From Ampullaceana balthica (lineage: Eukaryota; Mollusca; Gastropoda; Lymnaeidae), in NCBI GenBank assembly GCA_944989445.1, contig CALYLW010001008.1:92001-156000 (forward strand): 64,000 nucleotides of DNA, given 5' to 3'. Under the pieces are notes generated by a model. It saw nothing but the letters and a program-made list of their open reading frames with translations, ran no database searches and had not been told where the DNA came from. Shown piece after piece: positions 50,801 through 55,319 of the stretch. The translations under genes were made by a program, and so were the position numbers. The stretch's first letter is position 1; each line of letters starts with the position of its first letter.

Positions 50801-51480
50801 GGATTATTTCTCGTTTCCTTGGGTTTTCCTGAGATCATTCATCCTTGATGAGGGCACCCGACATTACTTGGGGGAAAAGCAAAGGCGGGTGGGGATTGCG
50901 CTATAGCAACACAATGCCCTCGTGTGTCGTGGCTAAAGAATCATGTGAACGCTGCTTCATTTGCCTCAAAGGCCAACATGTTCTGTAAAGGCAACATTAC
51001 TTTACTTTTACCTTTCGACCGACTACAAAGCACCTTCGCTAGAGGGCAGGGGAGTTTCCATATTGGCACTTACTCCAGTTACGCTACTGTGCCCACTTCC
51101 ACCGTTATAAAAAATATTTTAGCTCATCCAAAGGCGTAGCTACGATACTTTGTGCCCAATGACAAACTATGAAATTGGCATCGTACTCCGTTTAATTAAT
51201 GCCTTTCACGGCGGAAGCCTCATTTTGGCGCCTCTGTATCTTGGCGCACGGGGACATATGTACCCCCCTGAACCCCAATCGCTTCGCCTCTGCATTATAC
51301 TCTTTTTTTTCTTTTCTGAAGAACTCCGAAGAGTTATCCCAAGAAACCATCCACGTTAAACCGTATCGAGGTCGACGGCGTGTCCGAGGCTGCAGGGAGC
51401 TGGAGGAAGACATCCTGGCAGAGGCGCTCCCCCAACTTTTCACCGAGGTCTCGAGTGAACCCCCTTCGGAAGCACACTGA
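26586..51480 (+). CDS. Monocarboxylate transporter-like (SLC16/MCT) MFS protein, 11 exons
   Basis: Gene span. Eleven exons join in phase to a frame of 668 codons including TGA. Signatures, in order: a DGFWSW motif (residues 46-51), the MCT-family [DE]G[GS][WF][GA]W with F in place of G/S, leading into the first membrane helix; LGSMTMGLMKLFGPLSSSLA (92-111); YFEEHQSVAMGFVAAGSSMG (169-188), the second family signature; a basic loop PRKRRRQ (228-234) between the two six-helix halves; RLITGK (308-313); GPPVAGYVKDMTGDYK (398-413); and a hydrophilic C-tail of about 215 residues. The family moves monocarboxylates or related solutes across the plasma membrane. The substrate here is unknown: the Arg of the MCT1 helix-8 Asp/Arg pair is present (R308), but the Asp position looks like Thr. 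The first exon carries the initiator; 5' UTR exons may exist upstream. Boundaries are certain except the exon 7 donor. Confidence 0.92.
26870..27550. repeat. ~43-bp minisatellite in intron 1, seeded by the exon 1 donor
   Basis: About 15 tandem units of GCTGGTGAGTTCATGTCTGA followed by TAGAATGTAAAAGAGCATTGCTC. The first unit begins at the functional donor itself (GCTG|GTGAGT, 26850-26859). The last contains a near-copy of the exon 1 end and donor (27516-27542, 25 of 27 bases identical). Only some internal units keep GTGAG; later ones read CTATTGAG. Confidence 0.92.
27922..28101 (+). mobile_element. MITE, AGAGGCGTCACTAGGG family, copy 2 (intron 1)
   Basis: Ends CAGAGGCGTCACTAGGGTT and CCCCTAGTGCCGCTTCCG are imperfect inverted repeats. 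The interior GGTGCGGTCCGCACTCCC matches the copy at 1419-1622 in reverse. No convincing target duplication. Confidence 0.62.
28208..28757. repeat. ~50-bp minisatellite in intron 1, seeded by the exon 2 acceptor
   Basis: Alternating 48/52-bp units (CATCAGATTTGCTGGGTTAA ... GTTGTCATTGAAATAT and CATCAGATTTGCTAGGTCAA ... GAAATTT) make a ~100-bp higher-order repeat. The leftmost piece (28210-28237) copies the first 28 coding bases of exon 2 with four transitions. The true acceptor (GAAATTTCATCAG|CTTGG) is the last unit. Confidence 0.9.
28758..28911 (+). CDS. MCT-like gene, exon 2 (residues 90-141)
   Basis: Acceptor TTTCATCAG, donor GTAAGT, enters in phase 1 and leaves in phase 2. Encodes the second and third membrane segments, including GLMKLFGPLSSSLALHLENR, a stretch characteristic of MCT proteins. 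Its first 28 bases are the outermost monomer of the intronic array upstream. Confidence 0.93.
29040..30345. repeat. 16-bp GTGAGTAAATGTGGGT array in intron 2, ~80 copies
   Basis: About 1.3 kb of tandem GTGAGTAAATGTGGGT units. Variants TTGAGTAAATGTGGGT and GTGAGTAAATGTGGAT are interspersed, and a few shorter units lack the TGTGAG. The main unit contains a consensus 5' splice-site hexamer GTGAGT in the sense orientation of the host gene. Confidence 0.97.
30385..30480. repeat. 18-bp repeat, 5 copies, intron 2
   Basis: Tandem CCCCACAAACCCTGTTGG units directly downstream of the 16-bp array. Confidence 0.92.
30481..31718. other. Intron 2, mostly unannotated
   Basis: Holds the fragment of a dispersed repeat at 30785-30895, discussed separately, and otherwise AT-rich sequence with a GC-richer patch near 30980-31030. 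No coding exon. Confidence 0.45.
30785..30895 (+). repeat. Dispersed-element 3' end fragment
   Basis: ACTGATGAAGGCATTAGCCGAAACGTCT, split here as ACTGATGAAGGCATTAG and CCGAAACGTCT, followed by an AATAAA-like tail and TGCACAATTTGTTTGTGTAT. The second half recurs at about 46895-46972 inside the hAT element in intron 7. The GAAGGCNTTAGCCGAAACG phrase is common at retroelement 3' ends, but the class is not certain. Confidence 0.55.
31719..31911. mobile_element. Non-autonomous hAT element, 193 bp (intron 2)
   Basis: Ends CAGGGGTCTCCAAAC and GTTTGGAGACCCCTG identical to those of the 1536-bp element at 16196. Perfect 8-bp duplication ATCTAGAG (31711-31718, 31912-31919). Internal GGCCCGTGGGCCACATGCGG is shared with that element. 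Deletion derivative without transposase. Confidence 0.95.
32280..33659 (+). mobile_element. hAT element with near-complete C-half transposase, 1380 bp (intron 2)
   Basis: Left end CAGGGGTTCCTAACC and right end GGTTAGGAACCACTG are inverted repeats. Flanks GTGTAGAG (32272-32279) and GTCTAGAG (33660-33667) match at 7 of 8. Contains the transposase pseudogene at 32520-33526, with AATAAA (33557) between the stop and the right end. Confidence 0.9.
32520..33526 (+). pseudogene. hAT transposase fragment (ZBED5/SCAND3-like), one frameshift
   Basis: The frame opens before the first ATG with a VTTHCILHRQALACKTLP segment, then SRALNHCLFKFFCQEVGSEH and the VRWLSRGRILSRL motif, a hallmark order of ZBED5-type hAT transposases. 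Near 33190 the frame shifts: upstream KDLGFAILF, downstream WIRNPFLCDLDNIDDSD. It then continues to FATTYLCEAGFSTLL, the C-terminal dimerisation motif, and a stop at 33524-33526. The N-terminal BED finger and first catalytic segment are missing. It is the best preserved transposase in the window but dead. Confidence 0.85.
33870..34345. repeat. CT-rich imperfect minisatellite, ~70-bp unit (intron 2)
   Basis: Repeated phrases CTCTCTGTCGCTCTCCCTTC, CCAGTCTTTGTCTCCTTCTC and TACACGCCCACTCTC recur five to six times. All open frames over it are Ser/Leu/Pro or Arg/Glu artefacts. Confidence 0.93.
34657..35016. mobile_element. MITE with 25-bp TIR, CCGTATTTATTCGTG family (intron 2)
   Basis: CCGTATTTATTCGTGTATAA plus CGCGC on the left and its near-perfect complement on the right (GCGCGCTATACACGAATAAA plus TACGG). 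Interior non-coding. A TA dinucleotide follows on the right, but no duplication is certain, so the superfamily is left open. Confidence 0.78.
35117..35876. mobile_element. Long-TIR element with internal CCTAAACC minisatellite (intron 2)
   Basis: Both ends carry GGCTATTCGGANCCGGGTCC followed by GTATAGCCTGNGATNGCTATTCGG in opposite orientation, roughly 60-bp inverted repeats. The 8-bp word GTTTCTTA flanks it on both sides (35109-35116, 35877-35884). The interior has an array of ~30-bp units (CTATCACTAAACCTAACCCA, 35325-35580) and a tRNA-like stretch on the minus strand (AGCGCACTCGATCC ... GGTTCGGGTTCC, about 35690-35745). No protein frame. Confidence 0.72.
35885..37518. other. End of intron 2, no exon seen
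   Basis: Unique-looking AT-rich DNA with a GC-rich patch (36780-36900) and an isolated TIR-like end (CTGTCTACGCCACTG, about 37358-37372) without a partner. No coding exon supported. Confidence 0.45.
37519..37687 (+). CDS. MCT-like gene, exon 3 (residues 141-197)
   Basis: Acceptor TATATATAG, donor GTATAC, enters phase 2 and leaves phase 0. Encodes membrane segments four and five, including YFEEHQSVAMGFVAAGSSMG, the second MCT signature (Y-F-x-x-x-x-x-x-A-x-G-x-x-x-A-G). The acceptor lacks a close pyrimidine run; a T-rich tract lies 20 bases further upstream. Confidence 0.93.
37688..38497. other. Intron 3
   Basis: AT-rich. Contains the 3' end of the 519-bp element (about 38175-38300; ATAAGTGATTTATAGTCAAA, TTGTTTTTACGGG) also seen at 7777-8815. 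Nothing else recognised. Confidence 0.6.
38498..38743 (+). CDS. MCT-like gene, exon 4 (residues 198-279)
   Basis: Acceptor CGTCCGTAG, donor GTAAGC, phase 0 both sides. Encodes the end of the first six-helix bundle (the conserved NWR of MCTs appears as LNWRLTFRI), the central cytosolic loop with PRKRRRQDTG, and the seventh membrane segment (FQLWAVAMAIVYFGYQIPNI). Confidence 0.93.
38744..39758. other. Intron 4
   Basis: AT-rich intron holding a small hAT MITE (39346-39530). The 3' end has two AGs two bases apart (CTTTTACTCTTAGAG). Confidence 0.7.
39346..39530. mobile_element. Small hAT MITE, 185 bp, decayed (intron 4)
   Basis: Starts CAGTGGCGTGGCGTGGG and ends CTTCCACTG. Flanks GTAACGTG and GTTACGGG agree at 6 of 8 bases. 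The left end resembles the CAGTGGCGTAGCTAG family. Weak but consistent. Confidence 0.5.
39759..39962 (+). CDS. MCT-like gene, exon 5 (residues 280-347)
   Basis: Encodes ASYAGYLGISASRASYIVMT, then GGATTVSRLITGKI and the ninth membrane segment, 68 codons. To keep the frame the acceptor must be TTAGAG|GCT. The apparently stronger TCTTAG two bases upstream would shift the frame to a stop after about 20 codons. Donor is GTTTGT, phase 0. R308 sits where human MCT1 has its functionally important helix-8 Arg; the residue four before it is Thr, not Asp (my alignment by eye). Confidence 0.9.
39963..40664. other. Intron 5
   Basis: AT-rich; nothing recognised. Confidence 0.7.
40665..40830 (+). CDS. MCT-like gene, exon 6 (residues 348-403)
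   Basis: Acceptor TTCACGCCAG, donor GTAAGA, leaves in phase 1. Encodes membrane segments ten and eleven (GLYVFAVVRGLLDGAHIVML, then GWGYIAGAISLTYTLGPPVAG). The ending GPPVAG is a strongly conserved MCT feature. Confidence 0.93.
41092..41337. repeat. 51-bp minisatellite, intron 6, left part
   Basis: Five units of TGTTTTAGTGCCGTCATAAA, then GGCCTTAGTAGTTTCATGAT and CTCTCTTTATA. Cut by a hAT insertion at 41338. It resumes at 43646-43672 and again at 43957-44020 after a MITE. Confidence 0.93.
41397..41540. mobile_element. Harbinger-like MITE, copy C, nested
   Basis: Inverted ends GGGGCCGTCTATAAATGACG and TGACGTCATTTATGGACGG, variant with TGACGTCA instead of TACGTCA. Nested just inside the left end of the hAT element. 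The right terminal bases have decayed and no clear duplication remains. Confidence 0.75.
42030..42760 (-). pseudogene. hAT transposase relics (DUF4371 type)
   Basis: Minus-strand fragments inside the intron 6 hAT: a C-terminal ISVASYERSFSELKLIK motif near 42045-42105 and a degenerate segment with KLTSEEVTSKTRSDAG near 42563-42745. Numerous stops and frameshifts; not functional. Confidence 0.6.
43646..44020. repeat. 51-bp minisatellite, intron 6, right parts around a MITE
   Basis: Continuation of the array: CCTTAGTAGTTTCATGATCT at 43646, interrupted by the MITE at 43673-43956, then TATATGTTTTATTGCCGTCT from 43957. Confidence 0.85.
43673..43956. mobile_element. Harbinger-like MITE, copy D (intron 6)
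   Basis: Inverted ends GGGGCCGTCCATAAAGTACG and the complement. 3-bp duplication TTA (43670-43672, 43957-43959), inside a unit of the 51-bp array. Confidence 0.88.
44177..44327 (+). CDS. MCT-like gene, exon 7 (residues 403-453), donor uncertain
   Basis: Acceptor TTAATTCAAG. Encodes GYVKDMTGDYKMSFTMAG and the last membrane segment (LPMIASGLLLFWLPWA), then the beginning of the cytosolic tail. The 3' limit is chosen because exon 8 requires phase 2, and GAGCT|GTCTGT is the phase-2 GT before the intron array. It is a poor donor (only +1, +2 and +5 match consensus). With it the full frame closes exactly, but an additional exon or a donor inside the array cannot be excluded. Confidence 0.8.
44345..45029. 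repeat. 91-bp higher-order repeat in intron 7, 8 copies
   Basis: Units start CGTCATTCCACATTGAGCAC at 44359, 44450, 44541, 44658, 44749, 44840, 44930 and 45021. The period is 91 except for one ~26-bp insertion and one deletion. Each unit splits into four ~23-bp submonomers resembling the simple 23-bp repeat on the other side of the intron (47918-48305). Confidence 0.93.
45940..46015. repeat. 28-bp repeat, 3 copies, within the hAT element
   Basis: AATAAGTCAACACGAGTTGA followed by GTCTACTG, three tandem units just before the transposase relic. Confidence 0.85.
46015..47075 (+). pseudogene. DUF4371-type hAT transposase relic
   Basis: Plus-strand pieces in order: FSQWKELEIRIGHGATFDNL (46020-46085), IIRFLAKQNLALRGHRES (about 46145-46200), NIGHFLELLDLLAKYDPVLCEHL, then FIDLLRGAARKTIMDQIKQA and a stop at 46473. 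A degenerate middle follows. The C-terminal SVASCERSFSKLKLIKK lies at about 47010-47060. This order matches ZMYM1-like/DUF4371 hAT transposases. Several frameshifts and a large internal loss make it inactive. Confidence 0.8.
47091..47369. mobile_element. Non-autonomous hAT element, 279 bp, nested
   Basis: Ends CAGGGGTTGGGAAACC and GTTTCCCGACCTTG, duplication ATTTAAGA perfect (47083-47090, 47370-47377). Same family as 4148-4471 (shared CTCGCGAGCCAGATGTGGCT). Inserted into the larger hAT element just after the transposase C-terminus. Confidence 0.92.
47918..48305. repeat. 23-bp minisatellite in intron 7, ~16 copies
   Basis: Units of CATACAACATTACACAGACA plus TAT, almost perfect from 48080 to 48300, more diverged to the left. 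Ends 20 bases before the exon 8 acceptor. The frame through the array is open into exon 8, so a long repeat-exon fusion frame exists on paper. Confidence 0.95.
48326..48532 (+). CDS. MCT-like gene, exon 8 (residues 453-522)
   Basis: C-tail exon. The acceptor is a tandem CAGCAG (48323-48328), so the exon can start at 48326 or 48329, a one-residue difference. Encodes an acidic stretch (SETEEEDMLGNDSGESLDKR) followed by a basic one (KRRRSKSHH) and VVSSRATRSRDVRRKSESVR, with many possible phosphorylation sites. Donor GTGAGA, phase 2. Confidence 0.88.
48533..49206. other. Intron 8
   Basis: AT-rich; ends in a C-rich tract (CCCCCCACCCCCCGCCCCCA) before acceptor CTCTAG. Nothing else seen. Confidence 0.7.
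49207..49333 (+). CDS. MCT-like gene, exon 9 (residues 522-564)
   Basis: Acceptor AAACTCTAG, donor GTGAGT. Ser/Thr/Pro-rich tail segment (TPASTEFLKSFKSRSLPETR, then SVSPADALKIKSEPML). The first base completes the AGC codon of exon 8, confirming the join. Confidence 0.9.
49334..50133. other. Intron 9
   Basis: No repeats beyond homopolymer runs (C/T-rich near 50020-50060). Nothing recognised. Confidence 0.7.
50134..50286 (+). CDS. MCT-like gene, exon 10 (residues 565-615)
   Basis: Acceptor GTATATTCAG, donor GTAAAC, phase 0 to 0, 51 codons. Hydrophilic tail: STDLPIQKQLLARRFSDIAR, then a stretch ending ESVCSHETSYSTVK. No known domain. Confidence 0.88.
50518..50681. mobile_element. hAT MITE, 164 bp, relative of 18423-18584 (intron 10)
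   Basis: Flanks CCCACGGT and CCCACGGG agree at 7 of 8. The right end is TTGCGCCACTG; the left end (CATAGGTGTAATTG) is decayed. Shared interior CCCTTGGCTAATTTATTTTT and GGCGCCCC. Non-coding. Confidence 0.68.
50731..50945 (+). mobile_element. tRNA-derived SINE (intron 10)
   Basis: Begins with a tRNA-like head: an A-box-like CGGCAGAGCGGCAGTG and a B-box-like GAGTTCGAGTCC about 35 bases later. A non-tRNA body follows (CCTTGATGAGGGCACCCGAC). It lacks a full cloverleaf with a CCA-type acceptor, so it is a SINE relic rather than a tRNA gene. Confidence 0.65.
51322..51480 (+). CDS. MCT-like gene, exon 11, terminal (residues 616-667)
   Basis: Acceptor TCTTTTCTGAAG after a T-rich tract. Encodes NSEELSQETIHVKPYRGRRR and a final acidic helix-like segment ELEEDILAEALPQLFTEVSS, then TGA at 51478-51480. 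The last residues (SEAH) do not form a class I PDZ motif. Confidence 0.88.
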   Translation, partial: NSEELSQETIHVKPYRGRRRVRGCRELEEDILAEALPQLFTEVSSEPPSEAH

Positions 51481-51563
51481 TACTGATACGCCTGCGGACA
51501 AAATGTTGGGTTTCTTATTATTTAATTTTTCTTTCCTTAACGGATTGGTCAGTTTATGTTGTT

Positions 51564-51569
51564 AATAAA
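51564..51569 (+). terminator. Candidate poly(A) signal of the MCT-like gene
   Basis: AATAAA 84 bases after the stop, with a second at about 51638 followed by a GT-rich stretch (51650-51690). Either could be used. Confidence 0.5.
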
Positions 51570-51699
51570 TAGAGCAATTGGTTTTACCCCGACTGGGCTG
51601 GGGTATTTCTTGTTTTGAGTTTTAAGAACTGTGACTTAATAAACGAGAGTGTTTGTGTGTTGGTTTGGGGGGGGGTGGGGGGGAGATAGCTGAAGCAGA

Positions 51700-52740
51700 A
51701 TTTAAAGTCTAGTTATTAAACTAATATTTAATCTAAGTGTGAGAACTGCACTTAGTTTATGAAACAAAGTATTACATTAAAATATGGCTTGAAGTCCCCC
51801 TCCCTAAATTCCACCATCCCCGCCCCTACACGCAGCAGACTCTCATACACGCACTCACTCCCACAAGAACACATTCTCCAACTCCCTTAACAGCAGTGTT
51901 TTAGTGATGTGTTAAGCAACGCACCGCGGTCAGGATAATGGACTGCTAGGATTAATTATTCGGGAACTATTCACGTTTTTTTTTCATATGGCGCCTGAAC
52001 TTTTGTTGAACTCTGATCGTTAACCCCTCCAACTCCACTAGGCAACAATTATATCAGTGACGTAAAGGTCAGCACGGCAGTCTTTAGTAACGTTGACACT
52101 GCGCGAAAGAATGCCGTGTTTCATCGAAATGACTATAATGATTGTGTTACTTTCCTTTGTAACCAATCATGGTAATCAATTACAGTTGTTGTTTGTTTTT
52201 TTAAATAGTGTGTGCTCTAGGCAGGTTGCAATGTTTGCACACGCGTCTTGCAATGTGTAGAGTTTTATTCGTTTAGCACGATAATTAGTTTATACAAAAT
52301 TTGAATTATGAATTGTGCAATCGCCTCAAGCAATACCTATTGAGAGAAAAGTCATGAGACCATTACTCTGATTTGTTGATTTTATAAAAATAATATTTAT
52401 TTTCTGATACTGTAGCTTATGATGTCATTCTCATTAGATATGTGAACAATCTTCATGAACTATTTAGTAATGCATCTGTCTTCATATAGCCAAAGGTGTA
52501 ATAATTGTGTACGAACCAGTATATGAGTATGGTTTTCTCGTCTTGTTTAGCAACAGACGTTTCACAATTGTGTCAAGAAAATGAATGTTCCATGCATATG
52601 TCATATTGCAGAATATTGCAGTGTTTTTAAAAGCAATAAATATCTTAAACTTAATGATGATATACGTTGTTCGTTTTTTGGTCAAAATTTCGTCCAAGCG
52701 TGAAATGAATGTTTCTGTAATTTCTTCTCATGTCTTCTGA
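51700..52740. other. Intergenic, no gene seen
   Basis: Between the MCT-like gene and a hAT transposase relic. Small C-rich tract at 51790-51870; nothing coding supported. Confidence 0.5.
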
Positions 52741-52743
52741 TTG

Positions 52744-53150
52744 CAGGGGAAGAACTCTACAAATATCTCTTCTATTTACCATTTGTTCACCTCTCTTTTA
52801 TGGACGTATCGTAATATGAGAACATTTTGTTATGTATGGCATACGTCATGTGTAGCATCACATAAAATGGAAAAATTAATGGCTTCCCTTCTTTCAAGCA
52901 AAATCTTGTCTAGAACATGTTTTCCACATAAAGAAATGAATTCGTTTTGTGTCTGCCATGACAAATAATGAGTTCGCATTCTTTCGCCATGCTCTTTATT
53001 GTCTTTGATGCACTCCAAGTGATGTTGCAGCAAAGGATCATATTGAGCTACGAGTTCTAGTTCTAGTAACCCCAGAAAGTTGCCATTGTGAGGGTTTCCT
53101 ATATCTTGAGATTCTCCGCGAAATGCGAGTCCTCTGGAAACCAGAAACAA
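52744..53150 (-). pseudogene. DUF4371-type hAT transposase relic
   Basis: Minus-strand frame with LAFRGESQDIGNPHNGNFLG, LVAQYDPLLQHHLECIK and INFSILCDATHDVCH, then after a stop EQ-like LILRYVHKREVNK. This is the central portion of a ZMYM1-like hAT transposase, a different copy from that in intron 7. A possible element end (GGCGGCGGCCCTG, about 53795-53807) lies to the right; the opposite end was not found. Confidence 0.75.
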
Positions 53151-53983
53151 TGTAACAATGAAAAATGATTGAGAATCTTAACGGGAACCACATAAACACT
53201 GCGAAGAAAATAGGATGGTGCCATTTAAATTATTTTTTTTAAAGACGATGAGGGGTGATAACGTTTTTGAACTTCTACCAGTTCCCAGCAAAGTGGAAAC
53301 TGACAATGTTGATGTTTTTAATCAATCAAATACAATGATTAACTCATTTTTAAAGGTTTCATTACCATTTTTTTCCCAGCAAAAAAAGTATTTAAGTCAA
53401 TTGCAGCGTACTGCGTCGTAAAGGTGAAAACAAAAAATTCCAATGTTTACATCCGCTCAAATAAGTGAGAAAGTCACCGGAAGACATAATAATATATGTA
53501 ACGTATTTGATGACTAAATGAAATTATTTTTAGAAAACTTAAACTGTGAAGTAAAACATGAAATTCCGAGGAACACCTTTAGCCTTTAGCGAACTGTTAT
53601 TGTGCAGAAAGGTTTTTCCGTCAATTCTCGTTGTAAGCTAAATGTTTTAACTGTTTTGTTACACGTAACTTGAATAATTGTCCGAATATGTATCTACGCA
53701 CAAAGCATCAGCATTAAAAAATAATCAAGCGTGGCTGACGGGGCCCCGCTTTCGTTGGGGCCCCAGACTAGAGTCCCGTTAGTCACCCCCTGGCGGCGGC
53801 CCTGCATTCATGTGTCAATATGTAGTGGCAAATTCAGTTTTGGTGTCCTGTTGTTGATTTTCCTTTTTACTTTTATTGAGATTTATAGGAAATCCCAATA
53901 ATCAGTAATTATTCCAATTTATGACTCCCAAGTCCCAAGTACATGTATTTCAATTTTTTTATTTACTTATTTTACATGTCTGA
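53151..53983. other. Probable remainder of a decayed hAT element
   Basis: AT-rich; GGGGCCCCGCTTTCGTTGGG with its inverted partner at 53740-53770 and the CCCTG end look like subterminal hAT sequence. No gene. Confidence 0.4.
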
Positions 53984-54399
53984 GGGGCCGTCCATAAATG
54001 ACGTCACGCACCTAGGGGGAGGGGGGTCCACACATTTGGGAATATGTGTGACGAGGTGGAGAGGGGTAGTTTAGAAATGTGACGTCACATCAAAACTCGC
54101 AACTTTAATAAAATTCCCATTTAAATATTTGATTTCCTACAATTTCTTTTATGACATTTTACGTGGCGTCATGCGTGTTACGATGTTAGAGTGTAACCTT
54201 ACACGAAATACATACTTAAATGACAAAAAAAGTGATTTGAAACATGCTATTTTCAAATAGAAAATATATATTTTATGGGGGTGGCCGCAAAGCTTTGTGA
54301 TGTTATATTGGAGGGGGTCTAAGTTTTTGTGAAGACGTGTAGCTGGGGGGGGGGTAAAAAATCGTCCAAAATCACATGACGTCATTTATGGACGGCCCC
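53984..54399. mobile_element. Harbinger-like MITE, copy E, 416 bp
   Basis: Inverted ends GGGGCCGTCCATAAATGACG and CGTCATTTATGGACGGCCCC; duplication TGA (53981-53983, 54400-54402). Uses TGACGTCA like copy C and is the longest copy. Confidence 0.9.
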
Positions 54400-54798
54400 T
54401 GAGCAAAGTATTTGTTCAGTCCTATTTTAACCTTAAAATGTGTTCGCTCTCTTCATTTTTAATGATAAAAATGGGTATTATGCTTAAGTATTTAGAACCA
54501 CTAAGTTACTATCTAGTTATGGGATACTTTCATTGGTCGCTAATTAAAATAAATAGCTCATACATTTGGATCTAGATCGTAAGGATAATACTATGTAATA
54601 AATTAGTTTCTTATCCTAATCTTCATGCTTAGCAGCGCACGAATGACTAGACCAGTAAATTACATTATAAAACACTAGCGATTTTGTTTCGTTTTCTCCA
54701 ACCCTATTCACGGCAAGGGTGAAAGTCAGCACTGTTAGTGGGGGTGATAGGATCAAGTATTAAGTTGATGGACTTAAAAACCGATTCTCCCTCTACAC

Positions 54799-55310
54799 CA
54801 GTGCTTCTCAAAGTGGTGGTCCGCTGACCGGTGCCGGTCAGTGGGTAATCCGCTCTCGGTCCGCAGAAGTTATCAAGAAAGGAACAAAAAAATATAATCA
54901 TAATTCCTTATTTGAAAACCATTCATACTTACCCTATAGCAAGGGTGGCCAAGCCGCAGCTCGCGAGCCGCATGCGGCTCTTCTGTGTTTACAATGCGGC
55001 TCGCCTACAATTTATGAAAGATATCTTACGTGCATTACTGGAAGATTTTCAAGCCAGGTTTAATGACCCACAGCGCTTCGATGCGGCTCTCAAGTTTTAA
55101 AATGGCTCTCAGGTACTACATGTCTAGCCACACCTGCCCTATAGAATATGTCAATTTTTCGTTAATAAGTACATAAAATGAAACAAATAAAATTTAATAT
55201 AACAAAACTATTTCGCTGCCACGTCAGTACAGTGAAAATAGTGCACCGGTCCTTGGTGCAATGTAAAAATTCTTGACGGTCCCAAATACTAAAAAAATTG
55301 AGAAGCACCG
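54799..55310. mobile_element. hAT element, CAGTGCTTCTCAA family, 512 bp with nested insertion
   Basis: Ends CAGTGCTTCTCAA and TTGAGAAGCACCG; perfect duplication CTCTACAC (54791-54798, 55311-55318). Removing the nested MITE leaves about 307 bp with GGTCCGCAGAAGTTATCAAG and AATAGTGCACCGGTCC, also present in the 1826-bp copy at 21232. Confidence 0.93.
54940..55136. mobile_element. Nested non-autonomous hAT element, 197 bp
   Basis: Ends CAAGGGTGGCCAA and the inverted TAGCCACACCTG. Perfect duplication CCCTATAG (54932-54939, 55137-55144). Interior CTCGCGAGCCGCATGCGGCT. Younger than the element it sits in. Confidence 0.9.
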
Positions 55311-55319
55311 CTCTACACC

